DNA of 64,000 nt from Pseudogemmobacter humi (lineage in GTDB: Bacteria; Pseudomonadota; Alphaproteobacteria; Rhodobacterales; Rhodobacteraceae), in NCBI RefSeq assembly GCF_900609055.1, contig NZ_UXAW01000075.1, positions 1 to 64,000 on the forward strand. The letters are read 5' to 3'. The notes below the pieces were generated by a model that worked only from the letters and a program-made list of their open reading frames with translations, searched no databases and was not told the origin of the DNA. Positions 1-9,381 of the stretch are shown in pieces (within the stretch, counting starts at the first letter, position 1; each line of letters begins with the position of its first letter). A program made the position numbers and the translations under genes.

Positions 1-178
1 ATGGCATTCACCTGCTCCGCATGAACCGCTTCACATCACTCGGGACGCCAGAGACCGTCCGCATGCGCTGAAAATATCTGGGAAAGGGACAAGTCCGGCA
101 TCAATCCGAATAGCTCAAAAAAGCCTATATATTGCTTTCTCCATATGTCATCCCGACCATCCAGTTTAATCTTGTCGA

Positions 179-1108
179 CTATGTGGATAAGCTCGCCTCG
201 CGCACAGCGATCGTCGACATCCGGACGACGGCCTCACGCGAAGCTGCAACGGCGATGAACCGCCCGTTGTGGCAGAAGCGCGCGCCCTGAACACCAGACA
301 CCCGTTCAAGCTCGGCATCGGTCAGGCCGGCCCATGCCGCCGGCAGATCGGCACGCTGTTCGAACCCGTCCCCGGATTTGCGGATGCCGGTCAACGCCCA
401 ATCCTTGTCTCGGGGATGAATGACAAACAGCAGATGATCCGCGCCGGCCTTTTCGATCGCGGCGCGGAAGGGCATTCCCCGCGGCAACTCCAGAACCCTT
501 GAGGCACCAGCATCGGCAATGGCCTGCAGGACCACGGCCTCGGCGCGGTATTTGGCGGCCTTGCGATGGATCGCCGCCTCGACGAAGGCCCGCGCAATGT
601 CAAGGGCTGTATGGAAGGCGCGGGTTTCCGCCTCGGGATCGGGATCGTCAAATACCGGCTTCAGTGTGTCCAGCAAGACAGGCAGCGTCAGATCCGCGAG
701 CAAAGGGCCGGCAACAGACGGGTTGAGCGCGCCATTGTCCATGAGGTCGACCGGCAGCACGAAGTCTGCATCAAATTCGCGGTGGATCTGCTCGACATGC
801 GCCTGTGGAACTCCGGAATCACAAAGGTAGTCGCGCCCGTAATGCCGCCAGATCAAGCCAAAGGAGCTGTAAGGCTGCCCGTCATCGCGCAATGGCGCGT
901 CGCGCTGGTGATGATCAAAGATCATCGCTTCGGCGTCACAGGCCCGGCCGACATCATAGACGATCCGGTCGGGGGCCGGGCTGATCCAAGCGTCATCGCG
1001 GCTGCGAATGATCTTCGCTTCAGAAAACAGCCGCGCCAGCACTGCGGTCGAAAGCAGCTCATCAGCATGAAAGCCGCCGGAATGGGTGACAAGGAATGAT
1101 ATGGTCAT
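179..1108 (-). CDS. MYG1 family protein (DHH-type metal-dependent hydrolase)
   Basis: A 309-residue protein of the MYG1/UPF0160 family, members of which are predicted or shown 3'-5' RNA exonucleases with a DHH-like metal centre. Seen: the N-terminal THSGGFHADE motif (about residues 8-17), the FDHHQRD motif near residue 65 and a conserved C-terminal GVxGARFCHNGRF-like block. Length fits bacterial members. The start is the ATG at 1108, with only a weak purine tract (GGGCGG) upstream. It stands alone, followed by an AT-richer end of the window. Base composition here is visibly lower in GC than in the genes from 1.6 kb on. The family assignment is firm; the substrate in this organism is unknown. 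Confidence 0.9.
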   Translation of the reverse strand: MTISFLVTHSGGFHADELLSTAVLARLFSEAKIIRSRDDAWISPAPDRIVYDVGRACDAEAMIFDHHQRDAPLRDDGQPYSSFGLIWRHYGRDYLCDSGVPQAHVEQIHREFDADFVLPVDLMDNGALNPSVAGPLLADLTLPVLLDTLKPVFDDPDPEAETRAFHTALDIARAFVEAAIHRKAAKYRAEAVVLQAIADAGASRVLELPRGMPFRAAIEKAGADHLLFVIHPRDKDWALTGIRKSGDGFEQRADLPAAWAGLTDAELERVSGVQGARFCHNGRFIAVAASREAVVRMSTIAVREASLST

Positions 1109-1581
1109 CGGGCCGCCCTTTCAGATCATCAGGTCAGATACTGACCCGATATCCGTTGGCGTGTAACTCAACCTTAAGCGCCTGTCGCCCGTCAACATCA
1201 TCTCGGCCCAACGGGGGTCCACCATCTTGCCGCGCTCCCGGACAGAATCTTTCCGAAGTTCGGAAAGGCGTAACCACAGGAGATAGAAAGATAATATGCC
1301 GAACCTGCAAATCGGTTTTCCGATCTGCCTTGCCGATCTTCGATGACCGAATCGATCATTGAAACGCGCCAGAGCCTCGTGTGCTTAGGGCTACAGAACT
1401 CGCTCAACCACCGCCCCGATCAGTTTGACCTGAGATCAGGGCCAACCAAATTTTCGAGGCATGTCAGCAGAGAATTTGCCGAGAACCGGCAAATTGTGAA
1501 TCCGATGCATCATTTCCTGCACCATAAACCCCGTTTTGGTGAGATTTATGGTGTGTTTTACAAGCATCCGCCTGCCTGGGC
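1109..1581. other. Gene-free stretch between MYG1 gene and HNH gene
   Basis: No convincing coding region in 473 bases. It holds several inverted repeats: CTTTCCGAA/TTCGGAAAG at 1249-1267 (one-base spacer), AATTTGCCG/CGGCAAATT at 1473-1495, and CACCATAAA/TTTATGGTG at 1520-1553 (16-base spacer). Base composition is lower in GC than the genome average of this window. The palindromes nearest the HNH stop may serve as terminators for that minus-strand gene. Confidence 0.6.
1473..1495 (-). terminator. Hairpin, candidate terminator downstream of HNH gene
   Basis: Perfect 9-bp stem AATTTGCCG/CGGCAAATT with a 5-base loop, lying about 90 bases past the HNH stop codon on the minus strand. There is no long U-run, so its function as a terminator is an inference. 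Confidence 0.35.
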
Positions 1582-2148
1582 TCAGCCCTCCAGCTCCGCA
1601 TCCCAGTAGAGGAAGTCCATCCAGGTCTGATGCAGATCGCCACGCGGCACCGGCAGGCTGCGCGCGGCACGGTCGAGCTGGTGGACCGTCGGCTCGAAGG
1701 GCGGCCGCAGGAGTTTCATCCCGGCCTGGGCAACCGTCATGCTGCCCTTGCGCAGGTTGTCGCGCCCGCAGGCGGCGACGATGTTGGTCCAGTTCGACTG
1801 GCCGCCCCGGCTGCGCGGCACCACATGGTCGAAGGTCAGATCGCGGGCCTCGAACTTCCTGCCGCAATACTGGCAGGTGAACTGGTCGCGCAGGAAGACG
1901 TGATAGCGGGTGAAGGCCACCTTCTTGCGTTTGCGGTAGCTTTTCAGCGCCACCACCGCCGGCACCTCGAACTCGCGCGAGGCCGAGCGGATCACCACGT
2001 CCTCATAGCTCTTGACCTGAACCACCCGCTCCTGATGGACCGCGACGAAAGCGTCCTCCCAGGACCAGACCGACAAAGGCGCCCAGCTGAGCGGCTGCAT
2101 ATCGGCGTTCAGCACCAGGGTGCGCAAGCCGGAAAGCGAAGGGCTCAT
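1582..2148 (-). CDS. HNH endonuclease
   Basis: A 188-residue HNH-family nuclease. The chosen ATG at 2148 follows GGAGG (spacing 9) and gives the N-terminus MSPSLSGLRTLVLNADMQPL. Seen: the zinc knuckle CQYC at residues 92-95 and the catalytic FDHVVPRSRGG block at 106-116 with the HNH histidine at 108. The second zinc pair reads C127-G-R-D130, so the usual second cysteine of that CxxC is an aspartate. This may be a tolerated ligand change or a weakened site. Genes of this family are widespread and cellular rather than phage-linked in Rhodobacteraceae; their role is unclear. The upstream leader carries a promoter and a rho-independent terminator, which suggests attenuation or an independent small RNA. 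Confidence 0.88.
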   Translation of the reverse strand: MSPSLSGLRTLVLNADMQPLSWAPLSVWSWEDAFVAVHQERVVQVKSYEDVVIRSASREFEVPAVVALKSYRKRKKVAFTRYHVFLRDQFTCQYCGRKFEARDLTFDHVVPRSRGGQSNWTNIVAACGRDNLRKGSMTVAQAGMKLLRPPFEPTVHQLDRAARSLPVPRGDLHQTWMDFLYWDAELEG

Positions 2149-2174
2149 GCTGCCGCCCTCCGGCGCCGGACATG

Positions 2175-2200
2175 AAAAAGGCGCGTCCCGATGGCGCGCC
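2175..2200 (-). terminator. Rho-independent terminator inside the HNH leader
   Basis: On the minus strand, GGCGCG and CGCGCC form a 6-bp GC stem with a 9-base loop, followed directly by UUUUU. It sits 27 bases before the HNH start codon, so it must end most transcripts from the upstream promoter unless an alternative fold opens it. Confidence 0.6.
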
Positions 2201-2414
2201 CCGACATGAATTCCGCAATGACAGGCCAAACGGCCCGGAGAGGGCGCTGACTCTGGCAATGCCAGAGGCGCTGGAACGGGTGGCGCTCCGCCGCGGCGGT
2301 GCCGCTCTTCAATCCCGGGTCTCTGCCTTCCATCCCGTCTGGCCCCTGCCTGTGACTGGTCTGGCCGCACCCCTCTGGTCCGGTCGGGTGCAGGCGGAAG
2401 ACCCGCCTGCGCTC
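2175..2414 (-). ncRNA. Candidate structured small RNA or attenuator leader
   Basis: Predicted transcript of about 240 nt between the promoter at 2421-2448 and the U-tract ending near 2175. Seen on the RNA strand: an 8-bp hairpin GCAGGCGG/CCGCCTGC just after the start, a long-range pairing of the 5' end (CGGCCTGAG...) with a segment near 2231-2247, and a hairpin CTCTGGC/GCCAGAG at about 2251-2267. The rod-like long-range closure recalls 6S RNA, but I do not see diagnostic 6S, tmRNA, RNase P or SRP sequence motifs. Whether it is a free sRNA or a leader of the HNH gene cannot be decided here. Confidence 0.35.
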
Positions 2415-2420
2415 AGGCCG

Positions 2421-2448
2421 ACTATATCTGGGCGCGACGCCTGCGCAA
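2421..2448 (-). promoter_or_regulatory. Sigma70-like promoter for the HNH leader
   Basis: On the minus strand: -35 TTGCGC (2443-2448), 16-base spacer, -10 TATAGT (2421-2426), predicted start near 2414. The -10 match is unusually good for this GC-rich sequence. Confidence 0.5.
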
Positions 2449-2601
2449 GCCCCTGGGAACGGTGGGGCCCGATCCCTTCCTGCCCCGCCCCTGCAACAGG
2501 GTCATGACAGAGCGGCGCTCCGCCCGCCTCTGGGCCGGGACTTGCTCGCCGCGCCGCATCCGCCTATGGATTTGCCCCGAACCGCTCAAAGGACCGGACC
2601 C

Positions 2602-3066
2602 ATGCCCCTCTCGCGCCGTGCCGTTCTGATCCTCGCCCCGCTGGCGCTTGCGGCCTGCGGCAGACGCGCCGCCCCGGTCGAGACGCATCGGGGCGATCTG
2701 AACCCGGGCGAGACGCCACAGATACGGGCGCTGATCCGGCGCTATGCCGCGCAGCACCAGATCCCCGAGAGCCTGCTCCATCGCGTGGTGCAGCGCGAGA
2801 GCAAATACAATCCCGGCGCCCGCAACGGCCCCTATTACGGGCTGATGCAGATCCATCCGCAGACCGCGCGCACCATGGGCTATACCGGCGCGCCCGAGGG
2901 GCTGCTCGATGCAGAGACCAATCTGCAATACGGCGGCAAATATCTGCGCGGCGCCTGGCTGGTGGCCGACGGCAGCCAGGACAAGGCGATCATGTGGTAT
3001 TCCAAAGGCTATTATTACGAGGCGAGGCGCCGCGGGTTGTTGCGCGAGACCGGCCTCAAGGCCTGA
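2602..3066 (+). CDS. Lytic transglycosylase lipoprotein (SLT domain)
   Basis: A 154-residue secreted murein lytic transglycosylase. The start at 2602 gives a short signal peptide ending in the lipobox LAAC (Cys near residue 19), so it is probably lipid-anchored. The rest is one compact SLT/lysozyme-like domain: catalytic Glu in the VVQRESKYNP motif, followed by YYGLMQIHPQTAR and YGGKYL. It would cleave the MurNAc-GlcNAc bond of peptidoglycan in the periplasm. The protein is shorter than soluble Slt and close to EmtA-type or phage-like single-domain enzymes. It is monocistronic, with inverted repeat elements following its stop. Confidence 0.9.
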   Translation: MPLSRRAVLILAPLALAACGRRAAPVETHRGDLNPGETPQIRALIRRYAAQHQIPESLLHRVVQRESKYNPGARNGPYYGLMQIHPQTARTMGYTGAPEGLLDAETNLQYGGKYLRGAWLVADGSQDKAIMWYSKGYYYEARRRGLLRETGLKA

Positions 3067-3092
3067 GCGCCGCGCGCCCGGCCCGCGCCGGA

Positions 3093-3177
3093 TGCCTCCG
3101 GCGGGGGTATTTATCTCAGGATGAAAGGCCCTTTCACCCTGACCCAAATACTCTGGGGGAGTCCGCCGCAGGCGGAC
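3093..3177. repeat. Inverted pair of dispersed intergenic repeats
   Basis: Two copies of the CTTTCATCCTGACCCAAATA family face each other: one reads ...GGGGGTATTTATCTCAGGATGAAAGG (3101-3129, described in parts), the other CTTTCACCCTGACCCAAATA (3131-3150). Together they can fold into a hairpin (TCAGGATGAAAGG against CCTTTCACCCTGA, one mismatch). A second hairpin GTCCGCC/GGCGGAC follows at 3161-3177. The pair lies between the convergent lipoprotein gene and pgm and may act as a terminator for both. Confidence 0.7.
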
Positions 3178-3215
3178 GGGGGCAAGGCCCCCCCTGCCCG
3201 GCCGGTCTGAGGCGA

Positions 3216-5019
<1,804 letters not shown>

Positions 5020-5092
5020 ATGGCGCAGACCGTTTCGCGCGGGTCAGATTCCCCGAAGTTCTGTCGTATCAGTGGCCGGAGGAGACCAGCCG

Positions 5093-5527
5093 ATGCATCT
5101 TACCATGCGCACGTCGCTTGCGATGAAGACCCTGATGTTCTGTGCGGTGAATCAGGGCCGGATCGTGCGCCGTCACGAGATCGCCGAGGCCTGCAACGCC
5201 TCTGAAAACCATCTCGCCCAGGTGATCTACCTCCTGGCGCAGCAAAAGTTCCTGCACACGATCCGCGGCCGGGCGGGCGGGCTGATGCTGGCCCGCGACG
5301 CCACGCAGATCAACGTGGGCGAAGTATTCCGCCGTTTCGAGAAGGTTCTGCCGTTCAGCGAATGTATCGGCCAGACCGACGGCAAATGCGCGCTGATGGG
5401 ATCGTGCCGGCTGTCCTGCGTCCTGGCCGAGGCACTGGCGGCATTCTATGCCAGGCTCGACCGCACGACGCTCGCCGATCTGGTGGACGGCAATACTTCT
5501 CTCGGCCAGCAGCTCAAGGTCGCCTGA
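5093..5527 (+). CDS. Rrf2 family regulator, NsrR-like iron-sulfur sensor
   Basis: A 144-residue winged-helix regulator of the Rrf2 family. The start at 5093 follows GGAGGAGA. Seen: HTH residues 10-60 (MRTSLAMKTLMF..., EIAEACNASENHLAQV) and three cysteines C91-X7-C99-X5-C105 plus C109 in the wing-dimer region. This spacing equals that of NsrR, whose Fe-S cluster senses nitric oxide; IscR and RirA use other spacings. It is therefore probably a redox or NO-responsive repressor. No denitrification or NO-detoxification gene is adjacent; the divergent neighbour is pgm. Targets are unknown, and an operator-like palindrome lies at 5001-5019. Confidence 0.88.
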   Translation: MHLTMRTSLAMKTLMFCAVNQGRIVRRHEIAEACNASENHLAQVIYLLAQQKFLHTIRGRAGGLMLARDATQINVGEVFRRFEKVLPFSECIGQTDGKCALMGSCRLSCVLAEALAAFYARLDRTTLADLVDGNTSLGQQLKVA

Positions 5528-5536
5528 ACCGCCGGT

Positions 5537-5878
5537 TCAGCCCGCCCGCGCCACCACGCCGATCTGCCGCAGCGCGGCGTCGAGTTCGCTCAGCCGCCCT
5601 GCGTCGGATTGCCGCGCGGCGGCGCAGATCTCGTCGAACCTGCAGCGGAGCGCCTTCTTCTCTTCGCCCTTGCAATCGTTCCAGGGCCGGCCCTGCAAGC
5701 CCATCACCAGCACGTAATAGCTGATGAAATGCGGCCGTGCGCCGCTCTCCACCAACTGCCGGTAGCCCTCATCCGCCCCGAGCGCGCGCAACTGATCCGC
5801 GCTGCGGATTCCCGCGCGGGCAAAGGCCGCTTCCGAGGCCGGGCCGAGATTGGGGATCGAGGAAACCGGGTCTGTCAT
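5537..5878 (-). CDS. TfoX/Sxy C-terminal domain protein
   Basis: A 113-residue protein consisting only of the TfoX C-terminal (helix-hairpin-helix-like) domain: the SIPNLGPASEAAFARAGI start and the VxSGARPHFISYYVLVMGLQG core are typical. In Gammaproteobacteria, TfoX/Sxy is a competence activator with an N-terminal domain that is absent here. Stand-alone C-terminal proteins are common in Rhodobacteraceae and have no assigned function. The gene is convergent with the Rrf2 regulator gene, 9 bases apart. The family call is firm; a role in competence is not implied. Confidence 0.85.
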   Translation of the reverse strand: MTDPVSSIPNLGPASEAAFARAGIRSADQLRALGADEGYRQLVESGARPHFISYYVLVMGLQGRPWNDCKGEEKKALRCRFDEICAAARQSDAGRLSELDAALRQIGVVARAG

Positions 5879-5901
5879 CGCGCAAGGTTCGTCGGAAAGG
5901 A

Positions 5902-5931
5902 AACGGGGCCAGCCTCCCGGCTGACCCCGTT
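5902..5931 (-). terminator. Terminator after the Gln-rich small gene
   Basis: 13-base arms (AACGGGGCCAGCC against GGCTGACCCCGTT, one mismatch) with a 4-base loop. On the minus strand it is followed by TTTCCTTTCC. It lies 31 bases past the stop of the small gene and just upstream of the TfoX-domain gene. Confidence 0.6.
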
Positions 5932-5961
5932 GGCGTCAGGACGCTGCTTGTCCGGATGGGC

Positions 5962-6129
5962 TCAGATCGAGGCCCAGTCGTTGAAGATCGGTTTGCCGCC
6001 CTGCTGCTGCTGTTGCTGGGGCGCGCTGCCCTGCTGCTGCGAGGGCTGTTGCGAAGGGGTGTTGCTGCCACCCTGCTGTTGTTTCGTTGCCATCTGCTGC
6101 TCCACGGATGAACCTGCCGTTTTCCTCAT
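5962..6129 (-). CDS. Small Gln-rich protein of unknown function
   Basis: A predicted 55-residue, low-complexity protein. The ATG at 6129 is preferred because AAGGAAGGAG stands 3 bases before it; a later ATG at 6093 (43 residues, behind GGAG) is possible. The chain starts MRKTAGSSVEQQMATKQQQ, has Q/G/S/P-rich stretches including six consecutive glutamines, and ends in a non-repetitive KPIFNDWASI tail. There is no signal peptide or membrane segment. It has its own terminator, which supports real expression. I do not recognise a family; the conserved-looking hydrophobic tail could be a docking segment. Confidence 0.55.
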   Translation of the reverse strand: MRKTAGSSVEQQMATKQQQGGSNTPSQQPSQQQGSAPQQQQQQGGKPIFNDWASI

Positions 6130-6255
6130 CTGCTCCTTCCTTCGGGCAAGAACAAGCGGCTGATTCGTCATAAATGCGACGGGAATGTTCACATGTGCGG
6201 CACAGGCCACACCCTGCCGCGCAGGCCGTCCGAAAGCGTCACGGACAGGTCGATT

Positions 6256-6447
6256 TCAGCCCGCGACCCGGGCGGGAAACCCCACCGCCGCCAGCGCCGC
6301 GATCAGCGCCTCGGGTCCCGCGCCCTCGGCCCGGACCTCGCGCGCGGCCAGATCGACCTCGACCAGGGTGGCGATCGGCTTCAGCGCGGCCTCGACGCTG
6401 GCCTTGCAATGGCCGCAGCTCATATCGGGAACGGAAAGAACGGTCAT
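6256..6447 (-). CDS. copZ: Copper chaperone (single HMA domain, CopZ-like)
   Basis: A 63-residue heavy-metal-associated domain: VPDMSCGHCKASVE with the Cu(I)-binding MxCxxC at residues 9-14, then the usual beta-alpha-beta-beta-alpha-beta pattern. The start at 6447 follows AAAGGAGA. It would carry cytosolic Cu(I) to the exporter CopA. It is divergent from copA, sharing a 141-base region with two matched CueR-type promoters, so copper induction of both arms is expected. Length is standard for CopZ. Confidence 0.93.
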   Translation of the reverse strand: MTVLSVPDMSCGHCKASVEAALKPIATLVEVDLAAREVRAEGAGPEALIAALAAVGFPARVAG

Positions 6448-6467
6448 GGCGGTCTCCTTTCCCGGCC

Positions 6468-6498
6468 GATATGGGGCTTGCCCCCACCGGAAGGTCAA
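6468..6498 (-). promoter_or_regulatory. CueR-type promoter of copZ
   Basis: On the minus strand: -35 TTGACC (6493-6498), an over-long 19-base spacer that begins TTCC, and -10 CATATC (6468-6473). The TTGACCTTCC start and the 19-base spacer are hallmarks of MerR-family copper promoters such as E. coli copA. Confidence 0.75.
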
Positions 6499-6537
6499 GC
6501 CCCCGTCCGGCGCATTGCGGATATGTCGCGGGCGGGA

Positions 6538-6568
6538 TTGACCTTCCCGTGACTGGAATCCCCATATG
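6538..6568 (+). promoter_or_regulatory. CueR-type promoter of copA-cueR
   Basis: -35 TTGACC (6538-6543), 19-base spacer starting TTCC, -10 CATATG (6563-6568). It repeats the layout of the divergent copZ promoter. A perfect inverted repeat GGAATCCC/GGGATTCC with a 5-base spacer covers 6555-6575, across the -10 and just after it. Confidence 0.75.
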
Positions 6569-6588
6569 GGATTCCGAAAGGAAATCCG

Positions 6589-8955
6589 ATGCCCGATTCT
6601 GAGACCGCCCGCCTTCAGCTGGAAGGGATGAGCTGCGCCTCCTGCGTGGGGCGCGTCGAGCGCGCGCTGACCGCCATTCCCGGCGTGGAAAGCGCCAGCG
6701 CCAATTTCGCCAGCGGCGAGGCGCGGGTCGGCTTCCGCGCCCCCGCCACCCGCGAACAGATGGGCGCGGCGCTTGCCGCCATCGGCTATCCGGTGGTGCG
6801 TCCCTCGGTGACGCTGGCGGTCGAGGGGATGACCTGCGCCTCCTGCACCGGCCGGGTGGAGCGGGTGCTGATGGCGCAGCCCGGGGTGATCTCGGCCCGC
6901 GCCAATCTGGCCACCCGCCGCGCCACGGCAGAGATGTGGGAGCCGCGCGATCCCGCGACCCTCGCCGCCGCGATCAGCAAAGCGGGGTTCAGCGCGCGCC
7001 CCCTGGACGAGGCGGCGCCCCCCGTCCCGGACGAAGCCGCGCTCTGGCGCGAGGCGCTGATCGCGGGGGCGCTGACCTTGCCGGTGTTCGTGACCGAAAT
7101 GGGCGGCCATCTGATCCCGGCCTTTCACCACTGGCTGCATATGACCTTCGGCAACCAGGCACTCTGGCTGATGCAGTTCGTGCTTTCGGCGCTCGTGCTG
7201 ATCTTCCCGGGGCGGCGCTTCTTCCTCAAGGGCGTGCCCGCGCTGCTGCGGGCCGCGCCGGATATGAACAGTCTAGTCGCCCTCGGCACTTTCGCGGCCT
7301 TCGCCTATTCCACGCTGGTGCTGTTCGCGCCCGCGCTGATCCCCGAGACCGCCCGCGCGGTCTATTTCGAGGCCGCCGCGGTGATCGTCGTGCTGATCCT
7401 CGCGGGCCGCGCGATGGAGGCCCGCGCCCGCGGCCGCGCCGGCGCCGCCATCGCCGGGCTGATCGGATTGCAGCCGAAAACCGCCCGGCTGGAGGACGGA
7501 TCGGAGATCGCCGTCTCGGCCCTCATCCCCGGAATGCGCGTCAGTCTGCGGGCGGGCGAGCGGGTGCCGGTCGATGGCACCGTGCTTTCCGGCACCTCGG
7601 CGGTGGATGAAAGCATGCTGACCGGCGAGCCGCTGCCGGTCGCGAAAGTCGCGGGCGATCACGTCACCGGCGGCACGGTGAACGGCACCGGATCGCTGAT
7701 GATCGAGGTGCGCGCGGTCGGCGCCGATACGGTGCTCGCCCGCATCACCGCCATGGTCGAGGAGGCCCAGGGCTCGAAACTGCCGGTCCAGGCGCTGGTG
7801 GACCGGATCACGCTGTGGTTCGTGCCCGCCGTCATGGCGGTGGCGGCGGTGGCGGTCGCCGCCTGGCTGATGGTGACCGGCGATATCGCGGCGGCGCTGG
7901 TCGCGGGGGTCTCGGTGCTGATCATCGCCTGCCCCTGCGCCATGGGGCTGGCGACCCCGGTCTCGATCCTCGTCGGCACCGGACGCGCGGCGCAGATGGG
8001 GGTGCTGTTTCGCCGCGGCGAGGCGCTGCAACGGCTGGCCGATGTCACCCATATCTCGTTTGACAAGACCGGCACGCTGACCGAGGGCAGACCCAGGGTC
8101 GTCGGCGTCACCGGCCCCGACTGGCTGCTGCCGATGGCGGCGGCGGTCGAGCGCGGCAGCGAACACCCGCTCGCCAGCGCGATTCTGGCCGCGGCCGGAG
8201 AGGCCCCCACAGCCTCGGATTTCACCGCCCGCCCCGGCTATGGGGCCGAGGCGACGGTGGAAGGCGCCCGCATCGGCGTCGGCGCCGCGCGGATGTTCGC
8301 CGCCATCCCCGGGCCGCTCGCCCGGGAGGCGGACGCCGCCGCCCTGCGCGGCGAGAGCCTCGTTTATGTCGCGAAAGACGGCGAAGTCGCCGGGCTGATC
8401 CGGGTCGCCGATCAGGTGAAACCCACCTCGGCCCGCGCCATCGCCGCGCTCGGCGAGGCCGGGATCACCCCGGCGATGATCTCGGGCGACACCGAGGGCG
8501 CTGCGCGCGAGGTGGCCCGCCGGATCGGCATCTCCGAGATCCACGCCGGCGTCCTGCCCGAGGGCAAACAGGCGCTGATCGCCCGGATCGGCGGCGGTTT
8601 CGTCGGCGACGGGATCAACGACGCCCCCGCCCTCGCCGCGGCGGATGTCGGCATCGCCATGGGCTCGGGCACCGATGTGGCGATCGAGGCCGGAGACGTG
8701 GTGCTGATGCGCGGCGACCCGCTGGCGGTGGCCTCGGCGCTGAAGATCAGCCGCGCGGTGCTCAGGAACATCCGGCAGAATCTCGCCTGGGCCTTCGGCT
8801 ACAACGTCGCGCTGATCCCGGTGGCGGCGGGGCTGCTGGTCCCGTTCGGCGGCCCGCAGCTCTCGCCGATGCTGGCGGCGGGGGCGATGGCGCTTTCGTC
8901 GGTCTTCGTCCTGTCCAACGCGCTCAGGCTGCGTCTCATCCGGGAGGTCGCATGA
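6589..8955 (+). CDS. copA: Cu(I)-exporting P1B-type ATPase
   Basis: A 788-residue inner-membrane copper exporter. Domains in order: HMA1 with GMSCASC (Cys16, Cys19), HMA2 with GMTCASC (Cys83, Cys86), a membrane-helix bundle from about residue 150, actuator TGE motif near 345, the transport-site CPC at 448-450, phosphorylation motif DKTGTLT starting at Asp492, SEHPLA of the nucleotide domain, and [10 protein letters not shown] at 673. All catalytic residues are present. The start at 6589 follows AAAGGAAATCCG. Its stop overlaps the cueR start (ATGA), so pump and regulator are co-translated; copZ lies on the opposite strand across a shared promoter region. Confidence 0.97.
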   Translation: MPDSETARLQLEGMSCASCVGRVERALTAIPGVESASANFASGEARVGFRAPATREQMGAALAAIGYPVVRPSVTLAVEGMTCASCTGRVERVLMAQPGVISARANLATRRATAEMWEPRDPATLAAAISKAGFSARPLDEAAPPVPDEAALWREALIAGALTLPVFVTEMGGHLIPAFHHWLHMTFGNQALWLMQFVLSALVLIFPGRRFFLKGVPALLRAAPDMNSLVALGTFAAFAYSTLVLFAPALIPETARAVYFEAAAVIVVLILAGRAMEARARGRAGAAIAGLIGLQPKTARLEDGSEIAVSALIPGMRVSLRAGERVPVDGTVLSGTSAVDESMLTGEPLPVAKVAGDHVTGGTVNGTGSLMIEVRAVGADTVLARITAMVEEAQGSKLPVQALVDRITLWFVPAVMAVAAVAVAAWLMVTGDIAAALVAGVSVLIIACPCAMGLATPVSILVGTGRAAQMGVLFRRGEALQRLADVTHISFDKTGTLTEGRPRVVGVTGPDWLLPMAAAVERGSEHPLASAILAAAGEAPTASDFTARPGYGAEATVEGARIGVGAARMFAAIPGPLAREADAAALRGESLVYVAKDGEVAGLIRVADQVKPTSARAIAALGEAGITPAMISGDTEGAAREVARRIGISEIHAGVLPEGKQALIARIGGGFVGDGINDAPALAAADVGIAMGSGTDVAIEAGDVVLMRGDPLAVASALKISRAVLRNIRQNLAWAFGYNVALIPVAAGLLVPFGGPQLSPMLAAGAMALSSVFVLSNALRLRLIREVA

Positions 8956-9371
8956 ACATCAGGGAAGTTGCGGAGCGCGCGGGCCTGCCCGCGAAAACCA
9001 TCCGCTATTACGAAGAAATCGGCCTGATCCGCCCCTTGCGCGCCGCCAATGGCTACCGCGCCTTCCGCGACAGCGACCTGCACAAACTGACCTTCCTCGG
9101 GCGCGCGCGGTCGCTGGGCTTCTCCATTGAGGAATGCCGCGCGCTGCTCGCGCTTTACGAGGACCAGTCCCGCGCCAGCGCCGATGTGAAGGCTTTGGCC
9201 GAGCGCCACCTGGGCCAGATCGCCGAAAAGATCGAAGAGCTGAAGGCGATGCAGGCCACGCTCGCCGATCTGGTGCGCTCCTGCGCCGGGGACCACCGGC
9301 CCGATTGCCCGATCCTGACCGGACTAGCCTCGGGCAAAACCTGCTGCACAGACGAAAAAGCGCGCCCCTGA
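8952..9371 (+). CDS. cueR: Copper-responsive MerR-family regulator CueR
   Basis: A 139-residue MerR-family activator: winged HTH ([25 protein letters not shown]), a long dimerisation helix (residues 75-108) and the Cu(I)-binding loop C111-X7-C119, the CueR spacing. A further Cys pair (131-132) near the tail is common in CueR proteins. The four-base ATGA overlap with copA implies translational coupling. It is expected to act on the two promoters at 6468-6498 and 6538-6568 and so also to regulate its own synthesis. The 3' end overlaps the ndk terminator hairpin. Confidence 0.95.
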   Translation: MNIREVAERAGLPAKTIRYYEEIGLIRPLRAANGYRAFRDSDLHKLTFLGRARSLGFSIEECRALLALYEDQSRASADVKALAERHLGQIAEKIEELKAMQATLADLVRSCAGDHRPDCPILTGLASGKTCCTDEKARP

Positions 9372-9381
9372 CGGGGCGCGC
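9354..9381 (-). terminator. Rho-independent terminator of ndk
   Basis: Perfect 9-bp stem GCGCGCCCC/GGGGCGCGC with a 4-base loop (9360-9381). Read on the minus strand it is followed by TTTTTC. It overlaps the cueR stop codon, so it may also end cueR transcripts. Confidence 0.75.

Larger units (their letters stand above)
2149..2601. other. Long intergenic region, structured leader or sRNA candidate
   Basis: 453 bases between the divergent HNH and transglycosylase genes with no convincing ORF. On the minus strand it holds a promoter-like pair (2421-2448), a roughly 240-base predicted transcript rich in stems, and a terminator hairpin with a U5 tract (2175-2200), all before the HNH ribosome-binding site. 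The part from 2450 to 2601 serves as 5' flank of the plus-strand lipoprotein gene; nothing further is recognised there. Confidence 0.5.

Noticed and set aside
1296-1346. 16-codon ORF behind an AGGAG at 1279
   Set aside because: SD to ATG distance is about 13 bases and the peptide has no features; likely chance.
2175-2414. Naming the HNH leader as 6S RNA or tmRNA
   Set aside because: A long-range closing stem is present, but no diagnostic sequence (tRNA-like T-loop, tag frame, or 6S core) could be confirmed by eye.
5093-5103. ATGCATCTT at the Rrf2 start resembling an NsrR half-site (AAGATGCAT on the other strand)
   Set aside because: It is simply the first codons of the gene; there is no second half-site at the expected spacing.
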